A stretch of 64,000 bases of DNA from Membranipora membranacea (lineage: Eukaryota > Bryozoa > Gymnolaemata > Cheilostomatida > Membraniporidae): assembly GCA_914767715.1 (NCBI GenBank), contig OU612069.1, positions 25,975,387 to 26,039,386 on the forward strand, written 5' to 3'. Below the pieces are notes generated by a model. The model did no database searches. It was not told the origin of the DNA and worked only from the letters and a program-made list of their open reading frames with translations. Position numbers and translations under genes: made by a program. Below, piece after piece: positions 24,906 to 37,100 of this stretch; positions within the stretch are counted from its first letter, which is position 1; every line of letters starts with the position of its first letter.

Positions 24906-25180
24906 ACGATTTGCACGGCACAGCAATGACAGTAAGACAACAGCCATTGCTTCAGCACTACAACTTTCAAAGCTCTGTTTACCTCACAAGTCTATCAAAT
25001 CCTCATATTCGTCATTTGATTAGCAAAGAGTGAAGTGATGTTCCAAGTTGTTTTATTCATTGCAAAATAATGTTCAATGATGATTATATACGTGTAATCA
25101 ACAATTTTGTTTATCAAAAGTTAAAAATGAACATTAATGGTGGAGAAAAATAAAATTGGTTAGATATCTATTTTTTTATT

Positions 25181-25240
25181 TTATTGGCTATCTATGCTGC
25201 AGTCATCGCTGTCCCCATTCAGAGTAAGCTCTGTGATTTT
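25181..25240 (-). CDS. candidate terminal exon, gene unknown
   Basis: On the minus strand a strong acceptor (TTCTCTTCTTTTAG) is followed by 19 codons (KITELTLNGDSDDCSIDSQ) and a TAA that overlaps AATAAA. Short, acidic, good splice and polyA context, but no upstream exon was identified; may be chance. Confidence 0.22.
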   Translation of the reverse strand, partial: KITELTLNGDSDDCSIDSQ

Positions 25241-25971
25241 CTAAAAGAAGAGAATAACAACACATTCTTATTACAGTTGTTTTCCTACAACACATTTGGT
25301 TCAACTCCACCGATACAATGCTTCTTTCAAGACTCCTTTGTATTTTAAGGAGTTATCCGCTCTTGTACAGAGGTCTGAGCTCAAAGCTCAAAATAGTTGT
25401 ATGATTCGTTGGATTGAATGGTAACAGAGTCAGATAGTAAACTTTGTTATTTGTCTTTCAGTTAAACTTGACTACCTGGAGCTTGAACGGCAATTAACCT
25501 AAAAGTGCCGGTCTGTGTGCAATTCATTGTACTGAGCCAGATAATATGTCTTGACAAGCTTTGTCGGCGCCCCCTCCCCACCCAACAAAGGTTGTCATGA
25601 CAGGCCATTTGCCACTAAACTTACATTTTTTTTCCAACACTAAAGTTGATGCCGCCCTTCTGATTAGGTGCGGCTCTACAGAGATCCCCCATCTTCTCTA
25701 TCACCGCAGTGTCCTTGTATCCCAGTGCCCTCACAGCTCCTTTGAAAGATAAACATATCAATTACTAGAAGGCAGCGCAGGCAGTGCAGGCAGTCAAACA
25801 AAACTGGGGTAAAACATAGTGAACATAAGAAACTTAAACAAAGCACAATAAATACAGATAAGGCACTTGAGGTTTGACCATTGAAATGTTTATTGGCAAT
25901 GTTGTTCTCATTTGGTCTGCAGTCCAGGTTTTATTTACTACTTGATCAACTTTAATTGGGTTTTGAGTTTC

Positions 25972-26036
25972 AAAATTGCAAACCCATAATTCTCCATCTG
26001 ATTGCAGGGCAGACACTTAGACCACTACACCACGCT
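25972..26036 (-). mobile_element. degenerate tRNA-like SINE head
   Basis: On the minus strand GCGTGGTGTAGTGGTCTAAG is a canonical A-box region. The expected B box has decayed to GGGTTTGCAATTT. Not a functional tRNA. Confidence 0.5.
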
Positions 26037-27423
26037 AGCTTGCATGCTTGGGAAGATGTATTCCTGTATAATTGTACATTGTTTATGCAACTTGGTGAGT
26101 GAGTTTAATTTAAGATACACTAAATTTCGCAACCTAGGAATCAACCGAAATTCGAATCCTAAATGCCGCGAAAACTAAACTCCTATAGGGTAGATTAAAA
26201 TTAATATCAGTTGATCTCGAAAACCTCAAACTCAAAGTATGATTGATGATAACACCGTTGCTACTACACATCCCAATGGTGTAATGGCACCCTAGAATAA
26301 ATGCATCACTGCTAATACACCATTTAATGTCTTGTCTAGATTTATCATAAAATTTTTGAAGTACAGTGAGAACCACTACCCCTGCCTGCTCATAAATATC
26401 ATGTGCTTCTACCCTTAAAAACTCACAGAGTAAATAATGAATAATAATTGTCTATGTTGCCCATCCCATGAGGGTTCATACTAAATGCATTATATTTGTT
26501 GTGGTCTACACAATGATCATTTGTGTAGTGCCTCTGTACTATGCAGTTAGCATAATTGCAGTTAGCAGTTGCAGTATGCATAATTAATCATCAGTGCACT
26601 GCAGTGCTAATTCATGTCATAAGATCTATACTAGTGGCACTCCACAGATTATTAGATGTGATGTGTTATATTGATTCCGATTTTCTTTATCGTTTTTTTT
26701 TTTGTAAAACTCCATACTCTCTCAATTCTATCACAGCAGAATAGGAATGCAGCAGTATACAAGGGTATAAAAATTATTAAAAATTTTAGTTGACACCCTA
26801 GCCTCATTTAATCGTCCTGGGTCAATATAAAAAGCATGGATGAAGATTTGTCGAGCTTAAATTAGACTAGGAACTGGTAACAGTTAAAAATAAATTATTG
26901 AGCAGTAGAATGTGGCGAAAACTAGGAGAACCCCCCCCCCCTGTACGTACAGATTCATGTGGCCTAAAAACCTTGTTCATAGTCCCCTGGTCAATTTTGG
27001 GCTTACTGCTTATTTTGCAGTCACTATTATCTGTCCTTTTATTGAACTGTTGAAATTGTTTACATCATAATAATTTTGAAACATGTGGCTGCAGAATCAG
27101 TCAGTTTGTGGTTTTAGGGAATGTTGGATGAGCCAATTACTTAGCCTATGGAAATTGAATAATGGGAGATATTATCATGCATAGTCTGTAAGCTAGTAAA
27201 TCTTGCACCTAAGTGTATGACTCTGACTTATTCAATAGAAAGTGCATTCCGTAATGATTCTGTCTAAATAGACAGAGGATTTGTACACTATTTCCACAGT
27301 CCCTGAGTTCATAAAAAGGACAACATAGTCGAAGATTAACCTCCCGCAGTGACAGTTGCCAGATCATGTCAAATGCAAACTTAGAAAAAAATATTACTAC
27401 AGTCAACAGCATTATGATCACAT

Positions 27424-27475
27424 CACAGAGTAAGGATATATATATATATATATATACATATATCCTTACTCTGTG
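27424..27475. mobile_element. 52-bp miniature TIR element with 7-bp target duplication
   Basis: CACAGAGTAAGGATA and its complement face each other across a short (TA)n spacer. The flanks are identical: ATCACAT at 27417-27423 and at 27476-27482. The same TIR bounds the 703-bp fold-back at 48769-49471. Confidence 0.75.
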
Positions 27476-27737
27476 ATCACATGCAGGTAGCATACCTGAC
27501 AAGTCTCCCTTTTTGGTAGGGAGGCTCCCAGTTTTTAGGGGTAATTCCCATCCCCTCCCTATCTCCCTTTCTCCTCCCTTTTCCAGCTTCCTTTACTCAG
27601 AAAGTTTTTGAAGCTACCCTTTGCAAGAGTTACTGTGTTCTCCTACCATCACAGTACACATACCTATGTATTTGCTTATTAACACTACGTATTGTAAGCG
27701 GCTATTAAATATTCGAGCCTTACCTACCAGTGACGTT

Positions 27738-27791
27738 ATGGCTGCTCCTCTCAAGTTGGTTAAATCAAGACAATTTCATCCACATAATGAG
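27738..27791 (+). CDS. candidate first coding exon, gene unknown
   Basis: ATG in a fair start context just after TGACGT, 18 codons (MAAPLKLVKSRQFHPHNE), then a donor GAG|GTAAAA. It looks like a 5' exon, but no continuing exon was found in the next 6 kb. It could belong to a gene whose later exons were missed, or be decayed. Confidence 0.22.
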
Positions 27792-28206
27792 GTAAAATTA
27801 TGCAATTAATAAAATTTACAGTCAAGTTTTGGCTTGGAAATATTATACACTAGGCCTAAATTGCATCCACACTCTTGGACGCAGAGTGGTAGTCCGGGTT
27901 TATAGTTCGTCCTTGGAGACCTCTTGATTTCTGGGTCTGCCAACTTGTCATGTATGACAACTTGTCATGTATGACAGGTAGTCTTACACCATACCTGCAT
28001 GTGATTGATCGATCATTATCAAAGCAAAGGAAGTTCATGATGTTTATCACTTTGATCTTATGACTGCCATCACACTTTTTAGCCAGATGAAACCTAGCCA
28101 GTAATGGTTTGATAATCTGACCTTGAGGTTACATAATACTCAGCCTAATTATATTCACTCATGTTACCTCTTAATTAAAATATAAGGGCCATGTCCTAGT
28201 ATACTA

Positions 28207-28301
28207 GACCAAGTTTGGTCCATTTGCCTGCATTCCGAGTCGCTCCTGATCAACTGGTTACGCCGCAGGCCGTGACCGGTGGAAGAGAGCAACAGGAATG
28301 T
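28207..28301. repeat. palindromic MITE, GC-rich core (copy 2)
   Basis: GACCAAGTTTGGTCCATTTG, then CATTCCGAGTCGC, CGCCGCAGGC and AGCAACAGGAATG occur in the same order as in the complement of 20996-21116. Confidence 0.6.
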
Positions 28302-29007
28302 TCTAAAGTATACCGCCACACCCCAAAGTTACATAATATAGGCCTATTTCATGTAAATGACAATACTAGATGATGTATGTTTATTTACATTGACAATTTT
28401 ATAACTGTATGAATGGACAGTCAATCATCAACTCTATTCAACAGTGGGATCAGAAGCTTAGCAGTGAATTGTATTAGCCCAGTGTTATAATCATAATAAT
28501 CAGAGGGTGTCAACAAACTGTCCCTTATATAGCACAGATTGAACTGAGGCCAAATTAACACAGAATTTATTAGCCCATACTCATCTGTGATTTTCTCTTG
28601 TTCAAAGTCAGCTAAGCTCCATAGTTTTTTCACAATAAAATTCAGCTGTGTCTGCTCAAGCTAATTTAATTGATCTCCCTCAGAAAAAACACTTCGTTGA
28701 TATACAGGCGGCCGATTAAGGTGCTGTCATTTGGAATACTTATGTCATGCTTTAGGTTATTAGGTAGGATACCAGGCAGAATTATTCCTGATCTAATTGA
28801 CAAGCACCTTGATTGTATGATAAGATAGATTACAACAAAAAACAACCCACAGGCAGCCCTTAATGGCGTTCGGGATGGCGATCGTGGCTGTACGTTGCAT
28901 ACTATTTAGGTTGACTGCTTTATTCTTTTAGTAATCTGCTTGTGAATTTTCACCTGAGACACTCCTACAAAACCCAGTCAATGCAATGCAAAGGCCCAAA
29001 ATTGCTC

Positions 29008-29105
29008 TCTAGGCTTTGGGGCCGGGGCTCTGCGCCGCACCCCGTTGGGTGGGCTTCCAGCGCCCCCAAACCCCTCAGCTGGGTTTACTTACTAGGCGCT
29101 TTGGT
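29008..29105. repeat. GC-rich island, probable repeat fragment
   Basis: About 95 bases of far higher GC than the surroundings (GGGGCCGGGGCTCTGCGCCG … CAGCGCCCCCAAACCCCTCA), partly self-complementary. No ORF or RNA family recognised. Confidence 0.4.
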
Positions 29106-29624
29106 AAAAGATGGCAGGTTCACAATCAAAAGGGAGAAATCCACCCTGTAAATCATACTCTTAGGAATCATTTCTATAGTATGTATCGCTAGAATTTCAG
29201 TTTCTGATTTTTAAATGTGAGCTTTTTACCTTCAGCGCAGACAGCCACGTATAAATGTGATACCAAAATAACTAATTTGTTGTCTAGATTGCCGAATTGT
29301 AATGGAGGCGGATGTTTTAGGGATACACTTGTAATACATTGTGAACTGATAAATTGCTTGATTGATTGATGGTATTTATCCTCCAACACTTCGCCAGCAA
29401 AGTTCTTTTGTTGGACTTACCCTTGATTAATTAATTTCTATGTAAGTGTGAGGAGCAAACCCTATCAATCATTATGCATTTCTCAAAGTTGAATTGTCGT
29501 TTGCTGAGATTTCAAAGTGAACATGTAAATGTGATAATTTTTGTACTAAATGTACTTTATAATTCGTTTAAATTTTAGGAAGACTGAAAACCAGATTTTA
29601 ACTTCAAACCATGACTATGTGGTG

Positions 29625-30214
29625 CAAGGGTGTCCAAATTGGGGCCCATGGGCCAAATGTGGCCCACAACTAGCAAATTTAAGTGGCTCAATTGCCATCG
29701 TGACACTCTACAAACGGCGATAATTCATGCGGGGCGCAAATGTCCTGATAACTCATACCATGCAACATGGTCTGTTTTCTGAAAAAACTTACATGGATTG
29801 GCCTACAACTGAATAGAGAACAGAACTAGAGAACATCAGTCTGCAAGAAAAGGACACCAAAAAAATTCCCACTTGTTGAATTAGTTCTCTACAACAAAAA
29901 TAATTACAGTACGCCCCTGAATGGTTCTGATTCTCCCGTTTTTATAAGCCGCCCTCTTATTCGCTTATTTGCTAATATTCCGAATGGAATCAGTTTTGAA
30001 AAATCCTCAACCAGGACATGTGATTATTTGGATTAGTCAGTTCACTAGCCCAAAAAAATTATTTCCTCATGCAATGTTCAAAATTATGAAGCAAAATATT
30101 TGTTATGGGGCCTCCTAGCGACTATCAATAATCACCAAGCATAACTACTCTTGGCACACGGACATTTTCTAAACTGCGAATATGACCCATGGTAGGACAA
30201 GTTTGGGCACCTAT
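29625..30214. mobile_element. non-autonomous hAT-like DNA transposon
   Basis: The left end CAAGGGTGTCCAAATTGGGG is matched by the complement of the right end, CATAGGTGCCCAAACTTGTC. The GTGTCCAAA…GGCCCATGGGCC start is typical of hAT elements. Flanks ATGTGGTG and ATGTAGTG form an 8-bp target duplication with one mismatch, the length expected of hAT. No transposase is encoded. Confidence 0.7.
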
Positions 30215-31785
30215 GATGTAGTGATCACTATTGTTTATTGTTGGTTTGCCTGCAAACTATTTCTACCCTGACTGCCTTCAGGTCAAATCTAGCCATAGTG
30301 GTCAATCAGGATTAACGATCCGATTGTGCCCTTCTCAGAGTTTTCTCCTCACAATAGATCAAGAAAAGCTTCGAGCATCGCTTTTTTTTTTATATAATTT
30401 CCACTTATTCAGACAACACCAGGCCCTAAAAGTAATTCAATAGTGCCCAATGAGCAATCCCTCAGGTGATGAACAATTATTGCATGGTGTGGAATCCTTG
30501 AACCTTAGGAATTTATTCGAACAATGTATAAATGTGATTTTTTATGCAAGTGGGAGCAACTCTTTGTTAAGCATGTGCATAAAATTGTTTACAATAGTTT
30601 TTCTCCTAATTCAAGGATTTCTATTATACAGTTATTTATGTTGAAGCAAGCAAAGCAATTTATTAAATATATTGCAGTTGCTGTGCCCACGTGTACGGGG
30701 GTGTAATTTTGTGTTATTAAATGTATGGCTGATTGTCTTTGTGACATCAGATTTTAAACCTTGAAACAGAAATAGCGGTAGTTCTCAAACTTGATACGCT
30801 GCTGTGCACATTCCTGCATAGTCAACAAAAAGTCATATTGTATGATTCCTATCTTCCAATTTAAAGCAGCTAATATTATTTTACATGATCTTCCTACATG
30901 AAGTTAAAATTCCGATGGCATGTGGACCAACCAGTTTGCGTATGGAATTGTAGCATCTGTGTATAATTCCTGGGTTATGCTTAGATGATAAACGTAATGC
31001 AGTCCCAATGACATTATGGTTCATGAGAGAACAACTCCCAATTCATCATCGGATGTTAATTTTGCATAAGCCCATGTGACATACGCATAAAATGAGGGTT
31101 AGAAATGTCAATTTTTCAGAACAAATTAGAACTGGTATGGTGGTTATTATTCGCACTGCTTGTGGACATATGGTAGACGGTGAACATGATATGAACTCGC
31201 AACACAAACATAAAACCTCGTTAAACTCAGCTGCGTGCCTTGCAGCAAAATACAGCCAATCGTCAAAGCCCAGCATGATGGGCCGCAGCATGACTATCAA
31301 CCTTTCACAAAAAGTTGTTCAATCCTGTAAACCACACTCAACCGGACGTTGACCCAAGCCTCATTAGCCTAAAATCCTCCCCCAACTAAAAATATGCTAT
31401 TCAAATGGTGGAAACCACTTATTCACTCACAAGTTGCAGTCAGAATAAATGTTTCTAAACAGATAAAATGAAAGATAATAAAATATACTATCTGTGATAT
31501 CTATTGATAAAATTTTGCAAAGCTCTGAGACACAGTAATCATATAATTACTGATGATTATTCCTTGATATTGTTTTGATCAGGTTACAAAATGATTTTGA
31601 GAGAACAATTTTACACCTGTTTTGCCATGATGTTATTGCTGGATAAGCTTCAAGAAGTTGTAGTGATGTCATTCCACGAAGTCATTCAGAACATTAACAG
31701 AGTGTCATGAAAGCATTTTTGTCAAATTGCCATATAGTCAATTCCACTAGATGTTACAGTAACAGTCGGTGCACCTTGTTACAAC

Positions 31786-32220
31786 AAGGACATGGCATAT
31801 CAATCATGCTGGATATTATATCGGAGTTATCATAGCATTTTGGAAAACTTCTCGTTAGAACGTTATGTCACAACAGGTGGATAATGTTACACAAAATTGT
31901 TAAAACAAAGACATTGGATATCAATATTGCTAGATATTATATTGGAGTTATGGGAACATTTTGGATAGCTTGTCGTTAGAGCGTTATGTCAAAACTTGCT
32001 GATAATGTTACAAAAAATAATTTTGTGAAGTGATGGGAATAACATTTTGAGGCGATGTTTTAAACACAATAATATAATATCTCCAATGAGCTGCGTTTCA
32101 GCCAGTCAACCCGATATCATACAACAATATCAGGGAGTATGCTCTTGAATGCAATTGCCCGATCACAACATTATCACAAGGTACAAAACATTTTAAAAAC
32201 ATTTTGCGTTTGCTGGGAAA
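31786..32220 (-). repeat. ~120-bp tandem repeat (2 units) within a repeat element ending in GTTTGCTGGG
   Basis: Two units share ATATCAAT.ATGCTRGATATTATAT.GGAGTTAT, then CATTTTGGA, TCGTTAGARCGTTATGTCA and GATAATGTTACA (starting near 31786 and 31912). The element end near 32218 is the inverted form of the terminus at 24490, so the two tracts are probably related. Confidence 0.5.
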
Positions 32221-34112
32221 GATTATACATTGCTTTCAAACTATTTTAAAAAGTTTCATACCTTTTAGTATCAGACTCCTAAATGATAACACCTTCTTAC
32301 AGTCACTATAATTTTGCTTCATCATTGATGACAAGCAATAAAACAATCTCTCTCTTTTCAGCATGCACCAAATGGGCTTCATTTTCATATCTATCGCATA
32401 CAAGCGAATGTGAATTAAAAATTATGTTGTTGATGTTTTTAGTTTATTTTACATTACGCTTATCTAAATGTCCAAGTTAGAAGATGCTATGCTATGCTGT
32501 AGGAATGGATGCAAGGATCAAAAACTTCGCAGTCCATGTTGTTGTGGGATTCCGGGTTACGGAGTCACCACATTAACTCTCCACTACTGAGATCTGTGCT
32601 CACGAACTTGGTACGATGATTCTCACTATGTGACACGATGTACAATTATCTAGACACAATCACATTTAATTCAAAATCTCATTTAATTCAAGCGCAAAAA
32701 TCTGACTCAAGACCATGTCTTTTAATTCTTTTCGAGTTATTTCTAAGTCATTCAAAATCAAACGCAATTCAACTTAACAATGCTTGTCTTCTTTTAACTA
32801 GTTATATTTTCTATTATTAATGATACCATGCATACTCAATTTAATTCATTTAACTAAATTAGTCGATGATACAAATGATCCAACCAAATGTTATACTGTG
32901 CCATTATCAAAATATAAGGCAAGTTCTATTTCCCTATAGAAATCAACTACTGTACAATAAATGAAATAATTGTGATATGTAAAACATCCATGTTTAAAAA
33001 CTGACCTGACTCCAAATGAACGTGCAAAAACGAGCCTGCCTGCCGACCAGAAGGTTGCCAAACAGAGGATGCATCTCAATTGACAACAATGTTCTATACT
33101 ATTTTTAATTACCACAAAAAGAGGGTTGATCGGTGTCAGTCAACCGATGGCATTATTTGCTATCCAGCTTTGTCCTTTTCGCGCCACCTTTACTGCGTTG
33201 TCACGGTCGTTGCGTTAGGTGGTACAGGGAGTAAAATCAGAATTTTAATTTAATTTAATTGAATTGCGTGTCCTCGACTCGAGGTTTTATGTCCTGACTG
33301 TTAACAGCGTGTCCTCGAGTCGATGTTGAGTGTACTGATGATGATATGAATAATGAATATTGTCTGACGTTGTTATCCTATGGTACAAATGTCTGCTGCT
33401 GTGGATGCGACATCTGCACCCCCCTGGGTACAATCGTCCTCGATTGCTTTGACATGTTGCATGATCTGGCATGTAGATGCGACATTGTGGTTGTCATGTA
33501 ATATATACTTCTACTCGGAGTCAGGGAGTAAAACAACAACTGCTCAGCTCTGAGAAACTAACACAACTAGATGTTTTTGGAGAAGACAACTTTTTCAAGT
33601 TTATAAGTAAGAAAGGTAAAACTGATGTTATTGATATGTCATGTCATTGGATAGATATGATCGAATTAATTCAGTAATATATATTCACACAAAAATCCCA
33701 AGCTGTCACACTAAAAACAACTTTGGAAATTAATAATGCCATTCATGATGGATTATAATCCGCCTAGAAGGACATTTTCAGCTTAGTCGCTCAAAAACAA
33801 TCTACCAAACCTAAACTAAAATGGTATGATGAAGGTATGGTGAAGGGACCAAACTGGTTTTGTCCATACGTATACTTCATTGAGAAAAAGTGAAAGCAAA
33901 AAGTCAGAAGTGAAAAGTATTCATATCAAATCAAATAAAAAACAAGTTCCTGACGGTATACATTCTGTAGCAGATGATTATTGTATTGTCTTGAGATGTG
34001 TTATTTAAACTTCAAGGGTGATTGTTGACTTTATGGGACAACTCGTATGTCAGTCTATTCAGGCCCAACCAGCTTTTGTAAAGGAAGCAAATTTGGAGGC
34101 CTTTCTTGAATC

Positions 34113-37100
34113 ATGTCATCTGAATTCCGCCGCTTTAAGAGGACAAAACTTCCGCCTTTAAATGGAGGACAAGGTCTAGTAACGATTCAGCAAGGAGAGG
34201 AGTCGCCCGCAGGAGACCCTGTCTGTAGGTATGTAAGATATAGATTCTGGGTATAGATTTGTAGTCTAAGTCCAGGTCCAGGTCCATGTCCAGGTCCAGG
34301 TCCAGGTCCAGGTCCAGGTCCAGGTCCAGGTCCAGGTCCAGGTCCAGGTCCAGGTCCAGGTCCAGGTCCAGGCCCCGGCCCAGGCCCAGGCCCAGGCCCA
34401 GGCCCAGGCCCAGGCCCAGGCCCAGGCCCAGGCCCAGGCCCAGGCCCAGGCCCAGGCCCAGGCCCAGGCCCAGGCCCAGGCCCAGGTCCAGGTCCAGGTC
34501 CAGGTCCAGGTCCAGGTCTGTTGAGAGCAACACCCAGCCTTGACTTATTTATATTTATTAACTTGCTGTCATTTCAAAGTTCTTTGGCCATGAGGCTTCT
34601 ATAGGTGACTGAGTAATAACAGTCACACCTACTCTCTGTTTAAACAGTCACCAGGGTTGCTTGTGAGAGAACAGAAGGACCATGCTCTACTTTTCTCAGT
34701 ATGCTAGGTGGTTGACTTGACATCCTCCTAAGTATCTCTTTGGTGTATGTGGAAATTTTAAAAATAAAGGTCTGGATTTAGAATGTGTCTTAAATTGCTA
34801 TGAGTAGTACCCAGCTTCTACTGGAGGACAACAATAGCCCCTCCCCTTCGCCAATACGCAGATAGGAAAACTACATTATCGCTGTAGGCTTTCTGATAAA
34901 CATCATAAACTGTTTGACTAGTTGCCTTCCTTCACCAGAGGCAGCATCACACTCCTGCTTTGATAGATTTGTCTATGTCTATGCAAAATATAGTACAATG
35001 GTTACTGGTATGAGAGCCAAGGGTTGACCGGCGGAATAGAAATTATTGTGTGTTCCAATTTTTCCTTGGATGTTGTCAATTCATGTTCTTTTTACTTTGT
35101 AACCCTCGGTCACAATGAGTTTTCTGCCGATACAAGTAAATGAGATGTGCTTCCATGAAATACCTTCCCCAAACATTTCTGTTGCCCCCTCCCTTCCAAA
35201 GTCTAAAAATAATTTGTCTGTCTGTCCACATACGACCAACTAGCACAGCGCGTGCATCTGAAGTTTCTCAGACCGACAATCTTATGAGATTTGTTGGTCC
35301 ACCCACGCCTGTCCAGCTAAGATCATCACTCCCACTGCGCCCACAACATGGATAGAGTTTGGCCGAAAAAGGAAATCCACACTGCTGCACATCTCCTGCT
35401 GCACAGTAGAATATGTCAGCAATATTTTCACTATGAAAGTCAGTGCAGAATATATCCACTGCACATCATAACAACACATGTACTAGAAAACAGAATTATT
35501 TACAAAATATAAATTGCAAAATTAAAAAACAATTATTTCTTGAGAAAACGTTGGGGGATTAGAACTTACAAGCAAATGTAAATTTGGTCACATGTGTAAG
35601 TTCTCAATTTTAAATTCATGAAAATAAGGATCACAGGGATTATATTTTTTGAGGCGCTACAAGGGGCTTATGGTGGTCTTGAGTAGACAAAACTCAATTT
35701 TGTCTCTGAACTTTAACAATTCCCATCAAAGTGATGTGCAAGATGCAATAAATCTATCCTTGACAGCCGATCATATCTGAATGCTTGTAACTTCTTCCCA
35801 GCGCTCTTACTATTGTTTCTGTATAGCAGGGTAACTGACACATGGAGGGAAAGAAGAGAAAGGCTGGACTCTGATAGCAAACAGGTGTGTGAATACTTGA
35901 GAAAATATATCATGGCTACTATGAACCCATCATGTTTTTGAATGCTACTTACTGCTAACTTATTTTTCAACACTCATATACGAGTTAACCGATTAAAAAG
36001 ATTTGGACGGATCGTGGTGGATGGCAAGCAGCCTTAGACATGTTTTAAAATTTTCACTTTAAGTGATCCTGCTGTTACAATGTGGTAGAGCGCCAGAAGC
36101 TATTTCACATTCTTCCAAGAGTGGTTGAACATCAACATAACTGAGGATGTAATTTTTGTTGTCACACATCGATGCGTTCACCGCCCAAAGTACTTTATTC
36201 AATATCTTTGGGCATTAAAAAAAAATTGTATTCTTTGCACACCTTGTGCATGTTGATTGAGCCCCATATACACAACTGATATGATAGTATTTCCGCAACT
36301 CGCTGTGAATAACAAAATTGTAAGATATTTTCCTATTAGACAGCCTTGTTATTTTATGGTTATGACAGCATAGTAGTATAATTTACGTTGGTCTGTGTTG
36401 CCCTTATTCATTTAGGTTATTAGCCTAAATTTCCGACTGTCTTATATTTATGTTCACAGGGTGTATGTGTTCCCCCACCCTACTATAATGGATACAGTAC
36501 TAGTTTACCTGGTCGTAACTGGGACTCTATGCAGGTCTGGCCTCCTACAGACTACAGGTGAGTAAATTACTGGGTTAGAGTCTAGACACCTACTTGCTGT
36601 TTAGTAAGAAACAGAAGATTGGGCTGCCCCTAGAGAAGGACGCAAGGTGCCCTTAATCGTCATACTGAGAATGTGATACATCCTAGAAAACTAGAATTCA
36701 TCCTAGAGGTGAGGCCATAGAAGACCTCCTGAATGTGGGTGCGCAATGAGCTGCCAAAACTGAACTGGCACTAATCGGCCAATGGCAGTGACACTTTGAT
36801 CTTAGCCAACAGGCCGAGGAGCGAAACCTACTAGTCTGAACACTCAGACTGCTTCAATGCGAGCTAGTGACATAACATTAACAAACACTCGATTAGAAAA
36901 CTTGATAAAGAGTGTTTTATGATGTAATGGACTGTCTGGGCACTCAGTCTAAACGCCTACACATTTGAGATCAGATGAGCTGTCGCGTGCTGCACTAACT
37001 TGTCGAGTGTTGATTGATATGAACTACTCTAGATAATGATATGAAAAATATTTTACAACCAATATAATTTATAATTATGTAATGGGTATTACAAAAAAAT

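Larger units (their letters stand above)
24295..34112. other. 10-kb intergenic tract, repeats and isolated candidate exons
   Basis: No multi-exon gene could be assembled. It contains several mobile-element remains (listed individually), simple repeats such as a poly-C run near 26930, short tandem duplications (27945-27980, 17-bp unit twice) and two isolated candidate coding exons. An open frame at 31092-31352 is not supported by splice or family evidence. Confidence 0.5.

Noticed and set aside
31046-31352. Overlapping ORFs on both strands near 31.1-31.35 kb
   Set aside because: Neither shows domain signatures or matched splice partners; likely chance or old transposon sequence.
34135-34543. 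Long repeat-coded frames (Arg-Pro/Arg-Ser on plus, Leu-Gly/Leu-Asp on minus)
   Set aside because: They arise solely from the hexamer minisatellite, which has no stops in several frames; it lies in an intron.
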